A DNA stretch of 64,000 nucleotides from Martinezella lusitana (lineage in GTDB: Bacteria > Pseudomonadota > Alphaproteobacteria > Rhizobiales > Rhizobiaceae): positions 1-64,000 of the forward strand of contig NZ_JAFEVL010000001.1 in assembly GCF_016901135.1 (NCBI RefSeq), written 5' to 3'. The position numbers were made by a program, and so were the translations under genes. Numbering within the stretch: position 1 is the first letter of the stretch; each line of letters starts with the position of its first letter. Positions 53,676 through 63,106 of the stretch are shown here, in pieces. The notes beneath the pieces are model-generated. The model saw only the letters and a program-made list of their open reading frames with translations. It was not told the origin of the DNA and made no database searches.

Positions 53676-55520
53676 CTAAGTCGTTACTCGGTCAAAAGTG
53701 AACTTGTCCAGATCGCTCCGCCAATAGTACCTTCCTGGCCGGGACCCGGGGTCGAAGCTTGGCTCAATGCCGAGCAATTCCATGCGTCGCGCAACGACAT
53801 CGGCACGTGTGCCATAAATCGAGGCGATTTCGGCAACCGAAATATGAACGCGCTGAAAATCCTCGAGAGCCTTCGGTTCGATGAACGACTGCATCTGGCG
53901 CGACGACCGATTGAGTCTCCTGACCGACGAAAGGACCCCGCTCGCGACAAGAGGGTAGGCTTTGTACTTCGTGGTATTCAATAAATTGGCGGCTTCCGCG
54001 ATCGTTAGAAGATCGGGACCAATCTCCTGCTTGACTAAAAGACGTCGCTTCTCTTGGGCCTCCTTCAAATTCACGAAGAGATTGACGAACGTGGGGCCGG
54101 TGCCGGTCCGGGCAACACCATGAATTTGGCCGTCCAGAATCATTTCAACAACTTCATTTAGCTGGCAGTTGCACCTGTGGGCCACCCTCAAGATTGGCAG
54201 GTAGCCATCGAGATCGATCGCCGTCTGAGCCCGTTCAAACAGGCGACTTTGAAAGTCGGTCAGCTCTTGCCTCCTGATGCGGGTGTAGATGCGAAGACCG
54301 CCACGATCTGCCTCGACGCGAGGCAAAAAACCGGCATCGATAATCTCGTGCAGCCTTGGCCCCCTCAAATCCAGAATGGCCGCCGCCTCGGTAAGGGATA
54401 GCGTATCCTGCGCTGCCTTCAGGATGGGCTTCGCCAGCTCCGCGTCGAAGGAAACCCTTGCCGTTGTTGCCGTTCTCGCTTTCAGAAGTCCGGCTTTCGT
54501 CAAAAGCTCTACGATGCGCGGTTCCCTCAGGCCGTATTCGACACTCGCTGAGCGTACGGTGTGACGGTAGCGCCTGCGCGTGGGCAGAATACAGATGTGG
54601 CCTTCACCCAATGGCATGTTTCTTTCCGCCAGGTCCTGAAATAGCTCGACGAGGGTTGTATAGGCCGGAACATCGCGATTGCGACGAAGCCAGCACAAGA
54701 TTGGTTCCATCGGGGCCGCCTCGTCTTCCAAGGCGGGGCTTTCACCGAGCACAAGTTCCGAAACCAATTCCGAGATGTAGGCTTCGCCCAGCTTTACGGC
54801 GTTGAATCCGTACTCCGCATCGTCAAGGTGCTCGAACGAGCCATTTTCGCTAACCGCAGCGCCGCGATATCGACGCAGAAAGCGGCCGAAATGCTTGCTA
54901 AGGTCGGCGACTACATACGCCTCGAGACCATCAAGGAAAGGAAATGACCTCCCTCCCCGGATGCGGCTGGTGAGATAGATGTCCAGCTCCCTCGGACGAT
55001 CGCCGTCGGCATCCCGATCATTGTTGGCAAACTCTTGTGGATGGGACCGAACGAAAGAAGCGAAATCGTCCTGGCCGTCATCACAGGCCACTTCCGTGAT
55101 GCGCGACCCGTGGAGTGGGCAGGTTCGAATTGCCTTGGTTTCCCACCATGCTCGCACATAAGGGCGGGAGCCGATGCGGCCTTCTCCCGCCCGAAAGTCG
55201 TTCTCGACGCAACTGACACAGAAGCGGTGAGTCTTTCCGCGGCGATACTCGCGGCTGAACACCGCATCGCCCAACCCGAAGCAAAGCTTCTTGTCGAGCG
55301 TTCGCGAAGCGTAGCGAGCAAGTTTTGTGTGGTCTTCTCCAGACCATTCAGCCAGGAGAGCCATGGCAACGGAATCGCCGCGGGAGATCGCGAACGCTGT
55401 TGTTTCCGTGCAGTCCAGGAATGCCTCAAGCGAGGGATAGCCGTTTGCCGTGGAGAGGCGGGATGCGAAACCAAGCGGCGTTTCACATTCGTGAAACATG
55501 ATCGAGATCGGCAGTTTCAT
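53676..55520 (-). CDS. TniQ/TnsD-like target selector
   Basis: A 614-residue TniQ-family protein. The N-terminal TniQ domain (about residues 1-150) begins ISIMFHECETPLGFASRLS and includes a zinc-type motif C101-V-S-C104...C134-P-L-H137. The C-terminal part has repeated helix-turn-helix-like segments (LSLTEAAAILDLRGPRLHEIIDAG, LTIAEAANLLNTTKYKAYPLV, HISVAEIASIYGTRADVVARRME), as expected of a sequence-specific DNA-binding target selector. TnsD-type proteins direct Tn7 to an attachment site. It starts 25 bases after tnsC and is last in the operon. Confidence 0.85.
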   Translation of the reverse strand: MKLPISIMFHECETPLGFASRLSTANGYPSLEAFLDCTETTAFAISRGDSVAMALLAEWSGEDHTKLARYASRTLDKKLCFGLGDAVFSREYRRGKTHRFCVSCVENDFRAGEGRIGSRPYVRAWWETKAIRTCPLHGSRITEVACDDGQDDFASFVRSHPQEFANNDRDADGDRPRELDIYLTSRIRGGRSFPFLDGLEAYVVADLSKHFGRFLRRYRGAAVSENGSFEHLDDAEYGFNAVKLGEAYISELVSELVLGESPALEDEAAPMEPILCWLRRNRDVPAYTTLVELFQDLAERNMPLGEGHICILPTRRRYRHTVRSASVEYGLREPRIVELLTKAGLLKARTATTARVSFDAELAKPILKAAQDTLSLTEAAAILDLRGPRLHEIIDAGFLPRVEADRGGLRIYTRIRRQELTDFQSRLFERAQTAIDLDGYLPILRVAHRCNCQLNEVVEMILDGQIHGVARTGTGPTFVNLFVNLKEAQEKRRLLVKQEIGPDLLTIAEAANLLNTTKYKAYPLVASGVLSSVRRLNRSSRQMQSFIEPKALEDFQRVHISVAEIASIYGTRADVVARRMELLGIEPSFDPGSRPGRYYWRSDLDKFTFDRVTT

Positions 55521-55545
55521 CGGAACTTCCTTTCGAATGCCGTTA

Positions 55546-56511
55546 TCAGGCGAGGTCCGCAAGTGCATGACGGGGGACGAGATCGCGCCAGCGGGCGGCG
55601 GTAAAGACGTTGTCACGGGGCATGCACCCGGTGTCGCGTTCGTAGTTCCGCGCGAACTCCTTGAGCGAGAGCGACTTTCGCCCTCGCTCAAGCGCACGGA
55701 AGCATGCCTCCTGCACCATCGCGATCATCGAGCCGAACGCGCCGTTGCCCGCCAGACACAGCTTCTCCGGGAAGTCGTCTTCCAGAAGCTCTGCGGACAA
55801 GCCCAGGCCGCATCCTTCGGTGGTTACCTTCGCCAAAATGCCGGTGATCCACTGCGTGTCCGCGGGGCAGTTAAGTGCGTCGTAGCGCAGGACGCGGGAA
55901 CGGTTGGCAAGCTGGGGGTCGCCCCTGAGCAGTTCCGCCAGCTCGGGAACGCCGGAATAGATCGTGTGCAGAGGCCAGTCGGCAATCTGGATCAAGCTTT
56001 TCAGCGTGTCCTGCACATGGCGGATGGCCGTCGCAGTGTTGTGCCGCATGACGTGTTGCATTTCGTCGATATGGAGGTACTTCACGCCACGCTCGCGAAG
56101 CTGGACCTTGAGGACCGCAAAGAGCGTGTGTTCTGTCATTCGCTCCTTTGTGGGCAATCCCAAAGCCGTTAGGATCGCGATCGCCAAGGCCTTCGTGTTG
56201 CAAGGCCGCGGCGCGTCGATGCTCAGCACTGGCGAGACGGTCTCGCCGTGCTCGTTTAGGTACGGACGGAATTCCGGCATCGTTTCGAAGTGGTGCTGGA
56301 GCGAGCGGGTCTTCCCGCTACCCGAATCCCCGATAACAAACAGGGCGCGCCGTTTGGAACCAGCACCCAGTTCGCAGTCTTCGACGTTGACGGCCATCTC
56401 CCGGAGATAGGAAGCCAGCTTCGTGTCGCGGCCCGTCGTGAAATAGCTACCGCGAACGCCAGCCTTGAGGGCCGCGAAGTCGGAAGTTTCGTTGGACTTG
56501 GCGTTGGTCAT
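55546..56511 (-). CDS. tnsC: TnsC/TniB-like AAA+ transposition regulator
   Basis: A 321-residue AAA+ ATPase that links target selection to the transposase. Walker A GDSGSGKTRS lies at residues 61-70 and Walker B YLHIDEMQHV at about 145-154; sensor-1-type TIYSGVPEL follows. It forms ATP-dependent filaments on DNA in Tn7 and Tn402 relatives. Its ATG is two bases downstream of the tnsB stop and TniQ follows 25 bases on, so all are coupled. It is shorter than Tn7 TnsC (555 residues) and of TniB size. Confidence 0.93.
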   Translation of the reverse strand: MTNAKSNETSDFAALKAGVRGSYFTTGRDTKLASYLREMAVNVEDCELGAGSKRRALFVIGDSGSGKTRSLQHHFETMPEFRPYLNEHGETVSPVLSIDAPRPCNTKALAIAILTALGLPTKERMTEHTLFAVLKVQLRERGVKYLHIDEMQHVMRHNTATAIRHVQDTLKSLIQIADWPLHTIYSGVPELAELLRGDPQLANRSRVLRYDALNCPADTQWITGILAKVTTEGCGLGLSAELLEDDFPEKLCLAGNGAFGSMIAMVQEACFRALERGRKSLSLKEFARNYERDTGCMPRDNVFTAARWRDLVPRHALADLA

Positions 56512-56512
56512 G

Positions 56513-58696
56513 TCAGTCGTCCTCGTTGTAGTCGAGAGTGGAAACGATAGGGGCCGGCCGCGACGGAGGACCTTGCTCGGTCGTGGGTGCGTTCGCGCCA
56601 GGGGTGGATTTCAGGTGGTCGATGGGCAAGGCGCGCCTCGGCGGCCCGCGGAGGGGATCGGCGGGAAGTGCAATCTCCGACACGAGTTCGGGCAAGGTGC
56701 CGGATCGACGGGTGCCTGGCTTCCAGCCGCGCATGACTTCACGCTCCATGCGCTCACGTTCTTCGGCATCGGGAATGGCGGGGTTCAGATGGGCGCGGAT
56801 GGTCGCCGATTCTCCGGCGCGCCGAAGCTTGTTGACGGCTCCGTACATCGCTGCCATCCCGTCTTCCGCCTCGGCGGCATTGTGCGCGAGTTCCTCCTTG
56901 CGGGCCGCGATCCACTCAGCGAGCGAAATGTCATCGTTGATGCCGACGGTGTTTTCGACGGTGAACCAGCCTTCGTTGCCTTTCACCGCGATCCAGCGGA
57001 CGTTCTCGGGATCGGTCTTGATCTCGAACTCATTCTTGCCGTGGTGCATGCGCTGGACGTTGAGTTCGTCGCTTCCGTAGGTGATGCACTGGTAGGTGAT
57101 CCCGTCGTCTGAGATCGGCCGCTTCGAAGGCTCGCCGAAAACGTGGAGCATTTCCTCGTCCGACGGCACCTGCCGAACGCGATACTCCTGCGTGGCGCGG
57201 ACCCAGGCATTGTGCGGGGAATTCCCGCCGAGCGAGGCATGTGGCTTGTTGTGGTAGATGTCGCAGATCGCGTAGGTGAACATCCGGACGAACTCGTCCG
57301 TGGTTACCGCGGCAAATTCTTCCGGATCGTAGTCCCCCTTCTCGGCAACCGAACCAAAGGTGCGACCATCGAAGAACTGGGCGATCATCGGGCCGACGGA
57401 ATGGAAAAGGCTCTCGATGAACGGACGGCGCGCGGGGTCGCCTGCGGGCGGACAGGTCGGGTTCACGAGGGCGGCCTTGAAGACCGTGCGCGTGCGGTCG
57501 GCGATGAACGCCGATCCGTTGTCGGAATAGACTTCCTTCGGTCTCAGCATGCCGATCCAGGGCGTTTTTGCGCCCACCGATTGCGAAAGCAACCGCTTGT
57601 CCGTCATGATCATGCGAAGCGCCGCGATGGCGGCGTTTGCAGTCGGATTGAATGTTGCCCTGAGCGCGAGGACATAACGGGTCGCAACGTCGATCGCCGC
57701 CACGAACCAGATACGCACCTTCGGAATGTTCGCGCGCACCTTCTCTGGGAGGCCCTCGTATAGACCCGTTTCCACGAGCAGCGTCATGAGGTCGACATTG
57801 ACTTCGTCAATCTCGACACGCTGTCCGGGAGCCAGGATGTCGTAGGTCCGCAGGTTTCTGGAGTACTTGTCGACCGCCCACTTTTCGCCGTGACGGCTGG
57901 CGTCTTTCTCGAACTCGTCGAACCGGTTGATCATCGATTCGAACTTGGTTCTCGAAACCTTGTGCAGCTTCGTGGTCCGCGTCTGGTTGATCTCGAAAAG
58001 CTCGGCGCAATACAGCAGGTAGCAGTGAGCCTTCGTGGGTTTCTTGCGCGACAGATACCGACGCGCGCCACGGTGGGCGACCGCCATGCTCTCGGGGCAG
58101 CTCATGAAGAGGCGCTTGCCGGGGCCGTGATGACGATGCGCCAGCGCGAGCGTCTTCCTGCCGCATCCCATGTAATCGGCATAGTCGCGGTTGAACTGGC
58201 GCACCGACGGCGCACCGAACGAGATGGCCCCCTGATCCCCCCGCTTGCGGCGCTCGCCCTTCGTACCCTTTTCGATTTCATCCGCCCACTGGTCGAGCAG
58301 AGGCTGAAGCTTCTCTTCGGAGCGCGGGAGCGACTTTCCGGCTCTGAGGCACTCGTCCTCGTAACGCAGGATAAGCTTCTCGCGAAAGCTCGGCAGGGCG
58401 CGTTTCTCGGGATCGAGGCCTTCGAAGGTCTCGTCGCCCCAGATGAGGCGCAGTTTCTGTTCCGGGATGCTGTTGTAGCGATAGCGGATCGCCGCCCGCT
58501 TTTCCGTCAGTTGGCGGTGGATTTCCGCATGGCTCATAAAGACCTCGCGCCCGTCATCTTCGTGACGCACTACGTAGCCGTCCCCATCGGCGCGCAACGG
58601 AATGTAATTCTGGTTGGCGCAGGTGAAGAGGTCGGTGTCATCCATCTCGACAATGGAGTGGTGGTAGACGAGCGCAGGCAGGGCGTGGTTCGGCAT
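56513..58696 (-). CDS. tnsB: TnsB/TniA-like DDE transposase
   Basis: A 727-residue DDE transposase of the Mu/TnsB family, which cuts and joins the 3' transposon ends. The catalytic acidic residues are at about D297 (VEIDEVNVD), D392 (YSDNGSAF) and E428 (PFIESLF) on an RNase H fold, followed by a Mu-type beta-barrel and a proline/charged C-terminal tail that would contact TnsC. The N-terminal 1-250 is a helical end-binding region. The gene has the order and spacing (51 bases after tnsA) of Tn7-like modules. Confidence 0.93.
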   Translation of the reverse strand: MPNHALPALVYHHSIVEMDDTDLFTCANQNYIPLRADGDGYVVRHEDDGREVFMSHAEIHRQLTEKRAAIRYRYNSIPEQKLRLIWGDETFEGLDPEKRALPSFREKLILRYEDECLRAGKSLPRSEEKLQPLLDQWADEIEKGTKGERRKRGDQGAISFGAPSVRQFNRDYADYMGCGRKTLALAHRHHGPGKRLFMSCPESMAVAHRGARRYLSRKKPTKAHCYLLYCAELFEINQTRTTKLHKVSRTKFESMINRFDEFEKDASRHGEKWAVDKYSRNLRTYDILAPGQRVEIDEVNVDLMTLLVETGLYEGLPEKVRANIPKVRIWFVAAIDVATRYVLALRATFNPTANAAIAALRMIMTDKRLLSQSVGAKTPWIGMLRPKEVYSDNGSAFIADRTRTVFKAALVNPTCPPAGDPARRPFIESLFHSVGPMIAQFFDGRTFGSVAEKGDYDPEEFAAVTTDEFVRMFTYAICDIYHNKPHASLGGNSPHNAWVRATQEYRVRQVPSDEEMLHVFGEPSKRPISDDGITYQCITYGSDELNVQRMHHGKNEFEIKTDPENVRWIAVKGNEGWFTVENTVGINDDISLAEWIAARKEELAHNAAEAEDGMAAMYGAVNKLRRAGESATIRAHLNPAIPDAEERERMEREVMRGWKPGTRRSGTLPELVSEIALPADPLRGPPRRALPIDHLKSTPGANAPTTEQGPPSRPAPIVSTLDYNEDD

Positions 58697-58747
58697 CGAG
58701 GTCTCTTGACTCCGTTGAAAACGATAGGGCAGCGCGGGAAAGGACAG

Positions 58748-59599
58748 TCAGGACGGCACGGTCAGCCAGCTCAGGTCCGAAATGCGCCCCCGGGAGAGCG
58801 GGACCAGATGGCCACGATCAATCAGTTGCCACACGGCATCGCGCCGACTTCCGACATGGCGGCAGCCTCGGAGCAATTCGCCGAACCGGAAACGACCGGC
58901 GAGACGTTTCGCGATCGATAGGGTGGTTTCGTACTCGATCGTGTCGAAATGCTCGCGGGCGCGCAGGATGTCGTGGGCGTTATAGAAAGCCTCGTAGGTC
59001 GCATCCTCTTCCGTCATGAGGCGCAGGTCGTCCGCCACATGGGAAAAGTCTTGTCTGGCGATCCTGTTGAACATTTCGAGGATTTGCGCCTGCTTGCGGG
59101 CGTGTTTCACCGCGATGGCCACGCGGAAACCGTCGTTGAACACCACGTAGTAATCGAAGGTATGGTCGTGGATCACGCCATCGTCGTCGGAGAACGAGAG
59201 GACGGGGAACTGAGAATGAAGTTCCCGTACATCGGCGCGCCCCTGCATGATCGTCGAGACACGGTGTTCCAGCTCGCTCTCGTGGAACACCACGGTGCCG
59301 TTGAAGATCGTGAAACCGCGCGCCGTCTTCGCCTGGCGAAGCGCCGGACGCCGCGTCGCGTGTCCTTCGGTCGGCTCGTTCCAGAAGAGTGGGATGTCGC
59401 CGCGCTGGCTGGTGCGGCCGCGGTATTTACAGTCCTCCGTCTCGGTGCGGCCGTGCTTACCCTTCAGCTGGATTACGGGGGCTTCGTATTGCCGAGAAGA
59501 CGCAGCCATAGGCGCAGGCGCACGGCGACGGTCGACAAGAAAGCCGAGTCTGGCCTTCTTGAGCGCGATATTACGGGCAACCGTGTGGGCGATGTTCAT
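58748..59599 (-). CDS. tnsA: TnsA-like endonuclease subunit of the transposase
   Basis: A 283-residue protein with the TnsA restriction-like nuclease fold at about residues 100-170: acidic HESELEH (E107-E111), D149 (HDHTFDYYVV) and the later AIAVK lysine (K165), the E-D-(A/Q)-x-K arrangement of TnsA. In Tn7, TnsA cuts the 5' ends, giving cut-and-paste transposition. A C-terminal helical region (NAHDILRAREHF to LTVPS) probably contacts TnsB or TnsC. The N-terminal 1-95 is basic and not recognised. A palindrome lies 20 bases upstream. TnsA presence distinguishes it from Tn402-type elements. Confidence 0.8.
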   Translation of the reverse strand: MNIAHTVARNIALKKARLGFLVDRRRAPAPMAASSRQYEAPVIQLKGKHGRTETEDCKYRGRTSQRGDIPLFWNEPTEGHATRRPALRQAKTARGFTIFNGTVVFHESELEHRVSTIMQGRADVRELHSQFPVLSFSDDDGVIHDHTFDYYVVFNDGFRVAIAVKHARKQAQILEMFNRIARQDFSHVADDLRLMTEEDATYEAFYNAHDILRAREHFDTIEYETTLSIAKRLAGRFRFGELLRGCRHVGSRRDAVWQLIDRGHLVPLSRGRISDLSWLTVPS

Positions 59600-59618
59600 G
59601 CTCGGCTCCTTCCACCTT

Positions 59619-59631
59619 GTCGCTAAGCGAC
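59619..59631. promoter_or_regulatory. Palindrome upstream of tnsA
   Basis: GTCGCTAAGCGAC is a perfect dyad (six bases each side of one) 20 bases before the tnsA ATG. Its 11-base core TCGCTAAGCGA recurs at 60649-60659 as TCGCTTAGCGA. A shared repressor or transposase site is inferred. Confidence 0.45.
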
Positions 59632-59775
59632 CTGCAAGATTGGCTGGAGGAGATGCCTTTTCGGAAGAGGACTAGCCTCGTTTCGAGAAGTCAAAACCTG
59701 CCATTCGCAGTGTGGTTCCGCCGTCCGCGGGGACGGTGATCCCCGCGTCAGGCAGCTATCTTCCGGTTGCTGTGC

Positions 59776-59934
59776 TTACAGGCCGTGGCGGCCCGGGCGG
59801 TCGGATACGGAGCAGATCATGCGGGCGATCTCCTCCTCCAACGGGATGGTCGTCAGGTCGTCGAGGGTGGGAAGATCGATGTCGGCCGTTCCGATAAAGA
59901 AAGCGGAATCGAGAATGTGTTTGGACAGATACAT
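59776..59934 (-). CDS. Small protein of 52 residues upstream of tnsA
   Basis: An open frame beginning MYLSKHILDSAFFIGTADID, acidic in the middle (DLPTLDDLTTIPLEEEIARMI) and ending GRHGL. An AGGAG ribosome site is 10 bases ahead of the ATG, and the third codon positions look gene-like. It was too short for the usual length cut-offs. Its position just upstream of tnsA on the same strand suggests part of the element, perhaps a regulator, but no motif supports that. Confidence 0.5.
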   Translation of the reverse strand: MYLSKHILDSAFFIGTADIDLPTLDDLTTIPLEEEIARMICSVSDRPGRHGL

Positions 59935-60312
59935 GGGCGCACTTCTCCTGTGGCCGCTCGCGTAGGCGGCGGCGTGCGTTGAAACGGATTGGAAAGCGGA
60001 GCTCCGTCCGGCGTCTACCTAGACCGGCCAGCAGGAGCAAATGCAGTCAGGCGTCGCCGCCTGGCTATTCGCTCCGGTTCACGGGCGGTGGGGCAGATGG
60101 TTTCCGGGGCAAGATGTGCCCCGGAAACCGACGTCCGGCGTGCGGGAGAACGCGGATCGACGATCGCCGTTAACGCTTTACGCGTCATACGGCGATGTGG
60201 GCCGGTTTTCCGTTTGATTTCCGGGGCGTGCCCATCTACAAGTACGTCATGGCTTAAATCCTCAAATGTGGGCCATAGGCTGACACCTGCGCTAACGGGT
60301 CCAGCCACTCCA

Positions 60313-60342
60313 AAACGGACCGCTCTGAACAGCGGTCCGTTT
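60313..60342 (-). terminator. Terminator downstream of the FtsH-like gene
   Basis: Perfect 12-base arms AAACGGACCGCT (60313-60324) and AGCGGTCCGTTT (60331-60342), with TTTT beyond the stem on the minus strand. It likely ends the transcript of the AAA+ protease gene and any downstream frame. Confidence 0.75.
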
Positions 60343-60561
60343 CTATCTCCGGCACCAGACAACTGGCACCGTTGAGTGGCATGTAGCCCTACACCCCCGG
60401 CAATATCAAGACCCCAACCTTGAGCGAAAAATGCCGATCGCGGCCGAGATTCAACTCTGACGCGTCCAGCCGATTTTCGACTCATCAGCTCTCCGCTGCA
60501 GACGGGCAAGCGACGCGCAAGGAAATTCGCGGAAAACCGGAGGCCACTGATTTCCTTGGAA

Positions 60562-60951
60562 AATTCTAGAACTCGTTGGTGAATCCTTGGAGAGGCAAAA
60601 GAGCAGCTGCGACGCGCAGGTGTCGCAAGGATTCGATGGTCCAAGGTCTCGCTTAGCGAGTTCTTGAATTCTCGTTTTGGATGTACCGGGCCTCTGTTCT
60701 CGCAGACGGCGTCGAGAAGCCAAGAAGCCTTGCGTGGTCTCGATTTCGAAGGCGTCGACACTTGACATGTGCCTTCCGAGAAAGATTGCCAGACCAGCGC
60801 GAGCCGTCTGCATTTTCCCGAGTTATCCGGAGAGCTCGCGTTAGCCAAACCCTCAGCGAATTCCTTGATTTCATGTCTTGCCATGACGCGATCTCCTTTC
60901 TTTGCCAAGGATTCGGGAAAGGATTCCCGATTTTAATAATTCAAGAACTCG
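60562..60951. repeat. Three copies of AATTCWAGAACTCG
   Basis: AATTCTAGAACTCG at 60562-60575, its inverted form at 60657-60670 and AATTCAAGAACTCG at 60938-60951. Related CAAGGATT/AATCCTTG pieces lie nearby. The function is unknown; options are protein-binding sites or old element ends. Confidence 0.55.
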
Positions 60952-61093
60952 ATGCGGCAATTGATCGAGATTTCCTTTGCTCAGGCGTGTTGGCGGACTG
61001 ACTTGAGCGGAGGTTCATTCGACAGCTCCGCGCAACCTATGCCGGTAGATGCAAAAATTAACCTTTCTGAAATCACTCGTAAAAAAAGCGATT

Positions 61094-63067
61094 TCAGGCT
61101 CTTCGAAGGCCAGGTGGCTCATTCAAACAGCCGGTTGCGTCGCTCGAAGCGGCATCTTGCAATGCGGTGCGAACGTCATCCGCCGAGAGCATACGCTCCT
61201 TCATGAGCCTTTCGTGCAGGGTCAACAGGACGCTTCGATGGTCTTGGAGCAGGGACTTTGCTCTGTCGAACTGCGTTTTCAGCATGGCGTCCACCGCCTG
61301 CCGGAGACCCTTTCGCTGCGATCGGAACGCCGACAGTCGTTCGGGAGTATCGGCCGTTTCCACCGCGAGGCTGCCGCCCAAGCCCCATTTGATTTCCATC
61401 ATCGTCGCCAACTCGGTTGCCTGGTTCAGGTCCGCGTGCGGGTGACCGGCCGCTGCGGTCTCGAAGTCTCCGAACATCAGCTCCTCGGCCGCGGCTCCCG
61501 CGAGCAGCACCGCGATCTTGTTCTGGAAGTAAGTCGATGTTTTTCGGGCGAACATCCGTTCCTGGAACCTGGCCCCTCCCAGGGGCTGGACGACCAAGTC
61601 CTCTCGAACGGTTTTGTTGATCGAAACGGAGATCAGGGGATCGGCATCAACCAGCACACCGACGATGGCGTGGCCGAGCTCGTGGACGGCAACGAGTCGC
61701 TGCATGGCAATCGGGATCGTCCGAGTGGGTGGCAATGCTCCCTTGACGTCGGAAAGGATAATATCGCGGCCCTGCCGGCGAGCGCTACGTCGGGCCTGCC
61801 GGACACCCTTTTCGATATCCGCTCCAGACCACCCTTCCGACGCCGAAGCGACGATCCGGATTTCCTCGTCCGAAAGGCGGTCGCCAAGGTAGAAGCGGAA
61901 GATGCCCGAACGGGTTTCCTCGTCGGGAAGACCGATTTCGAAATGGCGTTCGAGGCGGCCGGAGCGCAGCAATGCGGCATCGATCAGATGAGGATAGTTC
62001 GTAGCGCCAATGACGATGACGCCGTCACGAGCTTGCCCTCCGTCCAAAAGCTCGAGGAGGCTATTGATCACCTGACGAGCATAGGACGAGTTGCGACCCG
62101 CGTCCTCGGTCCGGCTCCCGATGGAATCGAGCTCGTCGATCAACAGGATGCTCGGCTTCGCAGCTTCGGCGTCTGCGAAGCTCTTCCGCATAGCCGTCAG
62201 CATGTCGCCAAGGTAGCCGGAACCCGAGGATTGCCACTGAGCCGCCGATGCGTAGACGAACTTCGCTCCGCAGGTGCGCGCCAAGGCTGACCCGAACGAG
62301 GTTTTGCCCGAACCCGGCGGACCATACAGAAGGACGCCGCGATCAATGTCGTCCCAGGTGATCTTTCCGTCACGCCACGCTTCCACGTCGTCAGAGAGTT
62401 CCAGTCCCCAAGACTTCGCGTCACCGTAACCCGAGAGTTCGTGCAGGGTCGGCCCGGAAGGGACGTCCGTCGAAACACCCGTATTGGGATACAGACGCAG
62501 CCTCCGAAGAGCGGCAGGCAACGGACGCCCGTGTCGAACGGCGATCGCTGCGTGGATCGGGGGCTGACTGGCGAGGAGAGCAGCGTCTTCGTCGGTGAGA
62601 TTCCCGAAGCCCATGTTGCGTGCTGCGATGCGGTGATCGTCGGCCGAAGGAGATGGTAGCTCCGCGACGACGTCTGCCGCGAGCCGGATTTCGTTGGCCA
62701 AGAGTTTCTTGTCGGCTACCAGAATGATAGCGCGTCTGAGCCTCTTTAGTTTCCTGAATTCCATGAACCCTTCATCCACGTCGGTCTCGTCAAGGACCGG
62801 GACGACGTAGTTGTAGCCTTCCACTTTGCTCAGTGGCAGGGTTCCCTCGAGCAGAAATCTGGCCGCGCGTTGGTACGCATTGAAGTTGCCGCCCGGTGGC
62901 AACGCGAATGCCACCACGAAACCCGATCGCTTCTTGAGGAAGTGCCGGATAACCCGGGACATGGTGATGACCGCCAGATGGGTAGGCAGCGACAGTGCGT
63001 CGCTATCCTCGTCGTCAAAGGGGTCGATGTATGTTTTAGGGAAGCGTCTGCTTTTCTTGATGGTCAT
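61094..63067 (-). CDS. Membrane-less FtsH-like AAA+ zinc metalloprotease
   Basis: A 657-residue AAA+ protease. Walker A GPPGSGKTS lies at 249-257, Walker B ILLIDELDS at 307-315, and the second region of homology GATNYPHLIDAALLRSGRLER carries the arginine fingers. The M41 peptidase site HELGH is at 462-466 and the third zinc ligand in HADLNQAT (about 545-552). Unlike FtsH, no membrane segment is visible and the N-terminal 230 residues are novel, presumably substrate-binding. It follows the TnsA-like paralogue gene by 39 bases on the same strand. A role in remodelling a transposition complex or in defence is inferred. Confidence 0.8.
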   Translation of the reverse strand: MTIKKSRRFPKTYIDPFDDEDSDALSLPTHLAVITMSRVIRHFLKKRSGFVVAFALPPGGNFNAYQRAARFLLEGTLPLSKVEGYNYVVPVLDETDVDEGFMEFRKLKRLRRAIILVADKKLLANEIRLAADVVAELPSPSADDHRIAARNMGFGNLTDEDAALLASQPPIHAAIAVRHGRPLPAALRRLRLYPNTGVSTDVPSGPTLHELSGYGDAKSWGLELSDDVEAWRDGKITWDDIDRGVLLYGPPGSGKTSFGSALARTCGAKFVYASAAQWQSSGSGYLGDMLTAMRKSFADAEAAKPSILLIDELDSIGSRTEDAGRNSSYARQVINSLLELLDGGQARDGVIVIGATNYPHLIDAALLRSGRLERHFEIGLPDEETRSGIFRFYLGDRLSDEEIRIVASASEGWSGADIEKGVRQARRSARRQGRDIILSDVKGALPPTRTIPIAMQRLVAVHELGHAIVGVLVDADPLISVSINKTVREDLVVQPLGGARFQERMFARKTSTYFQNKIAVLLAGAAAEELMFGDFETAAAGHPHADLNQATELATMMEIKWGLGGSLAVETADTPERLSAFRSQRKGLRQAVDAMLKTQFDRAKSLLQDHRSVLLTLHERLMKERMLSADDVRTALQDAASSDATGCLNEPPGLRRA

Positions 63068-63106
63068 CGTGGCCTCGGTGTTCGGAATTGGAGCGCGGAC
63101 TAAAGG

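Larger units (their letters stand above)
59935..61093. other. Motif-rich region without a confirmed gene, upstream of tnsA
   Basis: No convincing gene is found in this 1.16-kb stretch. It holds a perfect 12-base hairpin (60099-60110/60118-60129), a bidirectional terminator (60313-60342), a palindrome (60648-60660) and three copies of AATTCWAGAACTCG (60562-60575, inverted 60657-60670, 60938-60951). A minus-strand frame from ATG 60884, with AGGAGA ahead, begins MARHEIKEFAEGLANASS but later shows codon use unlike a gene and runs over the terminator, so it may be a decayed or frameshifted gene. Confidence 0.5.

Noticed and set aside
60015-60908. 297-residue minus-strand frame as a real gene
   Set aside because: It passes through a perfect terminator and a 12-base hairpin and its lower half has codon use unlike neighbours; only the first codons look gene-like.
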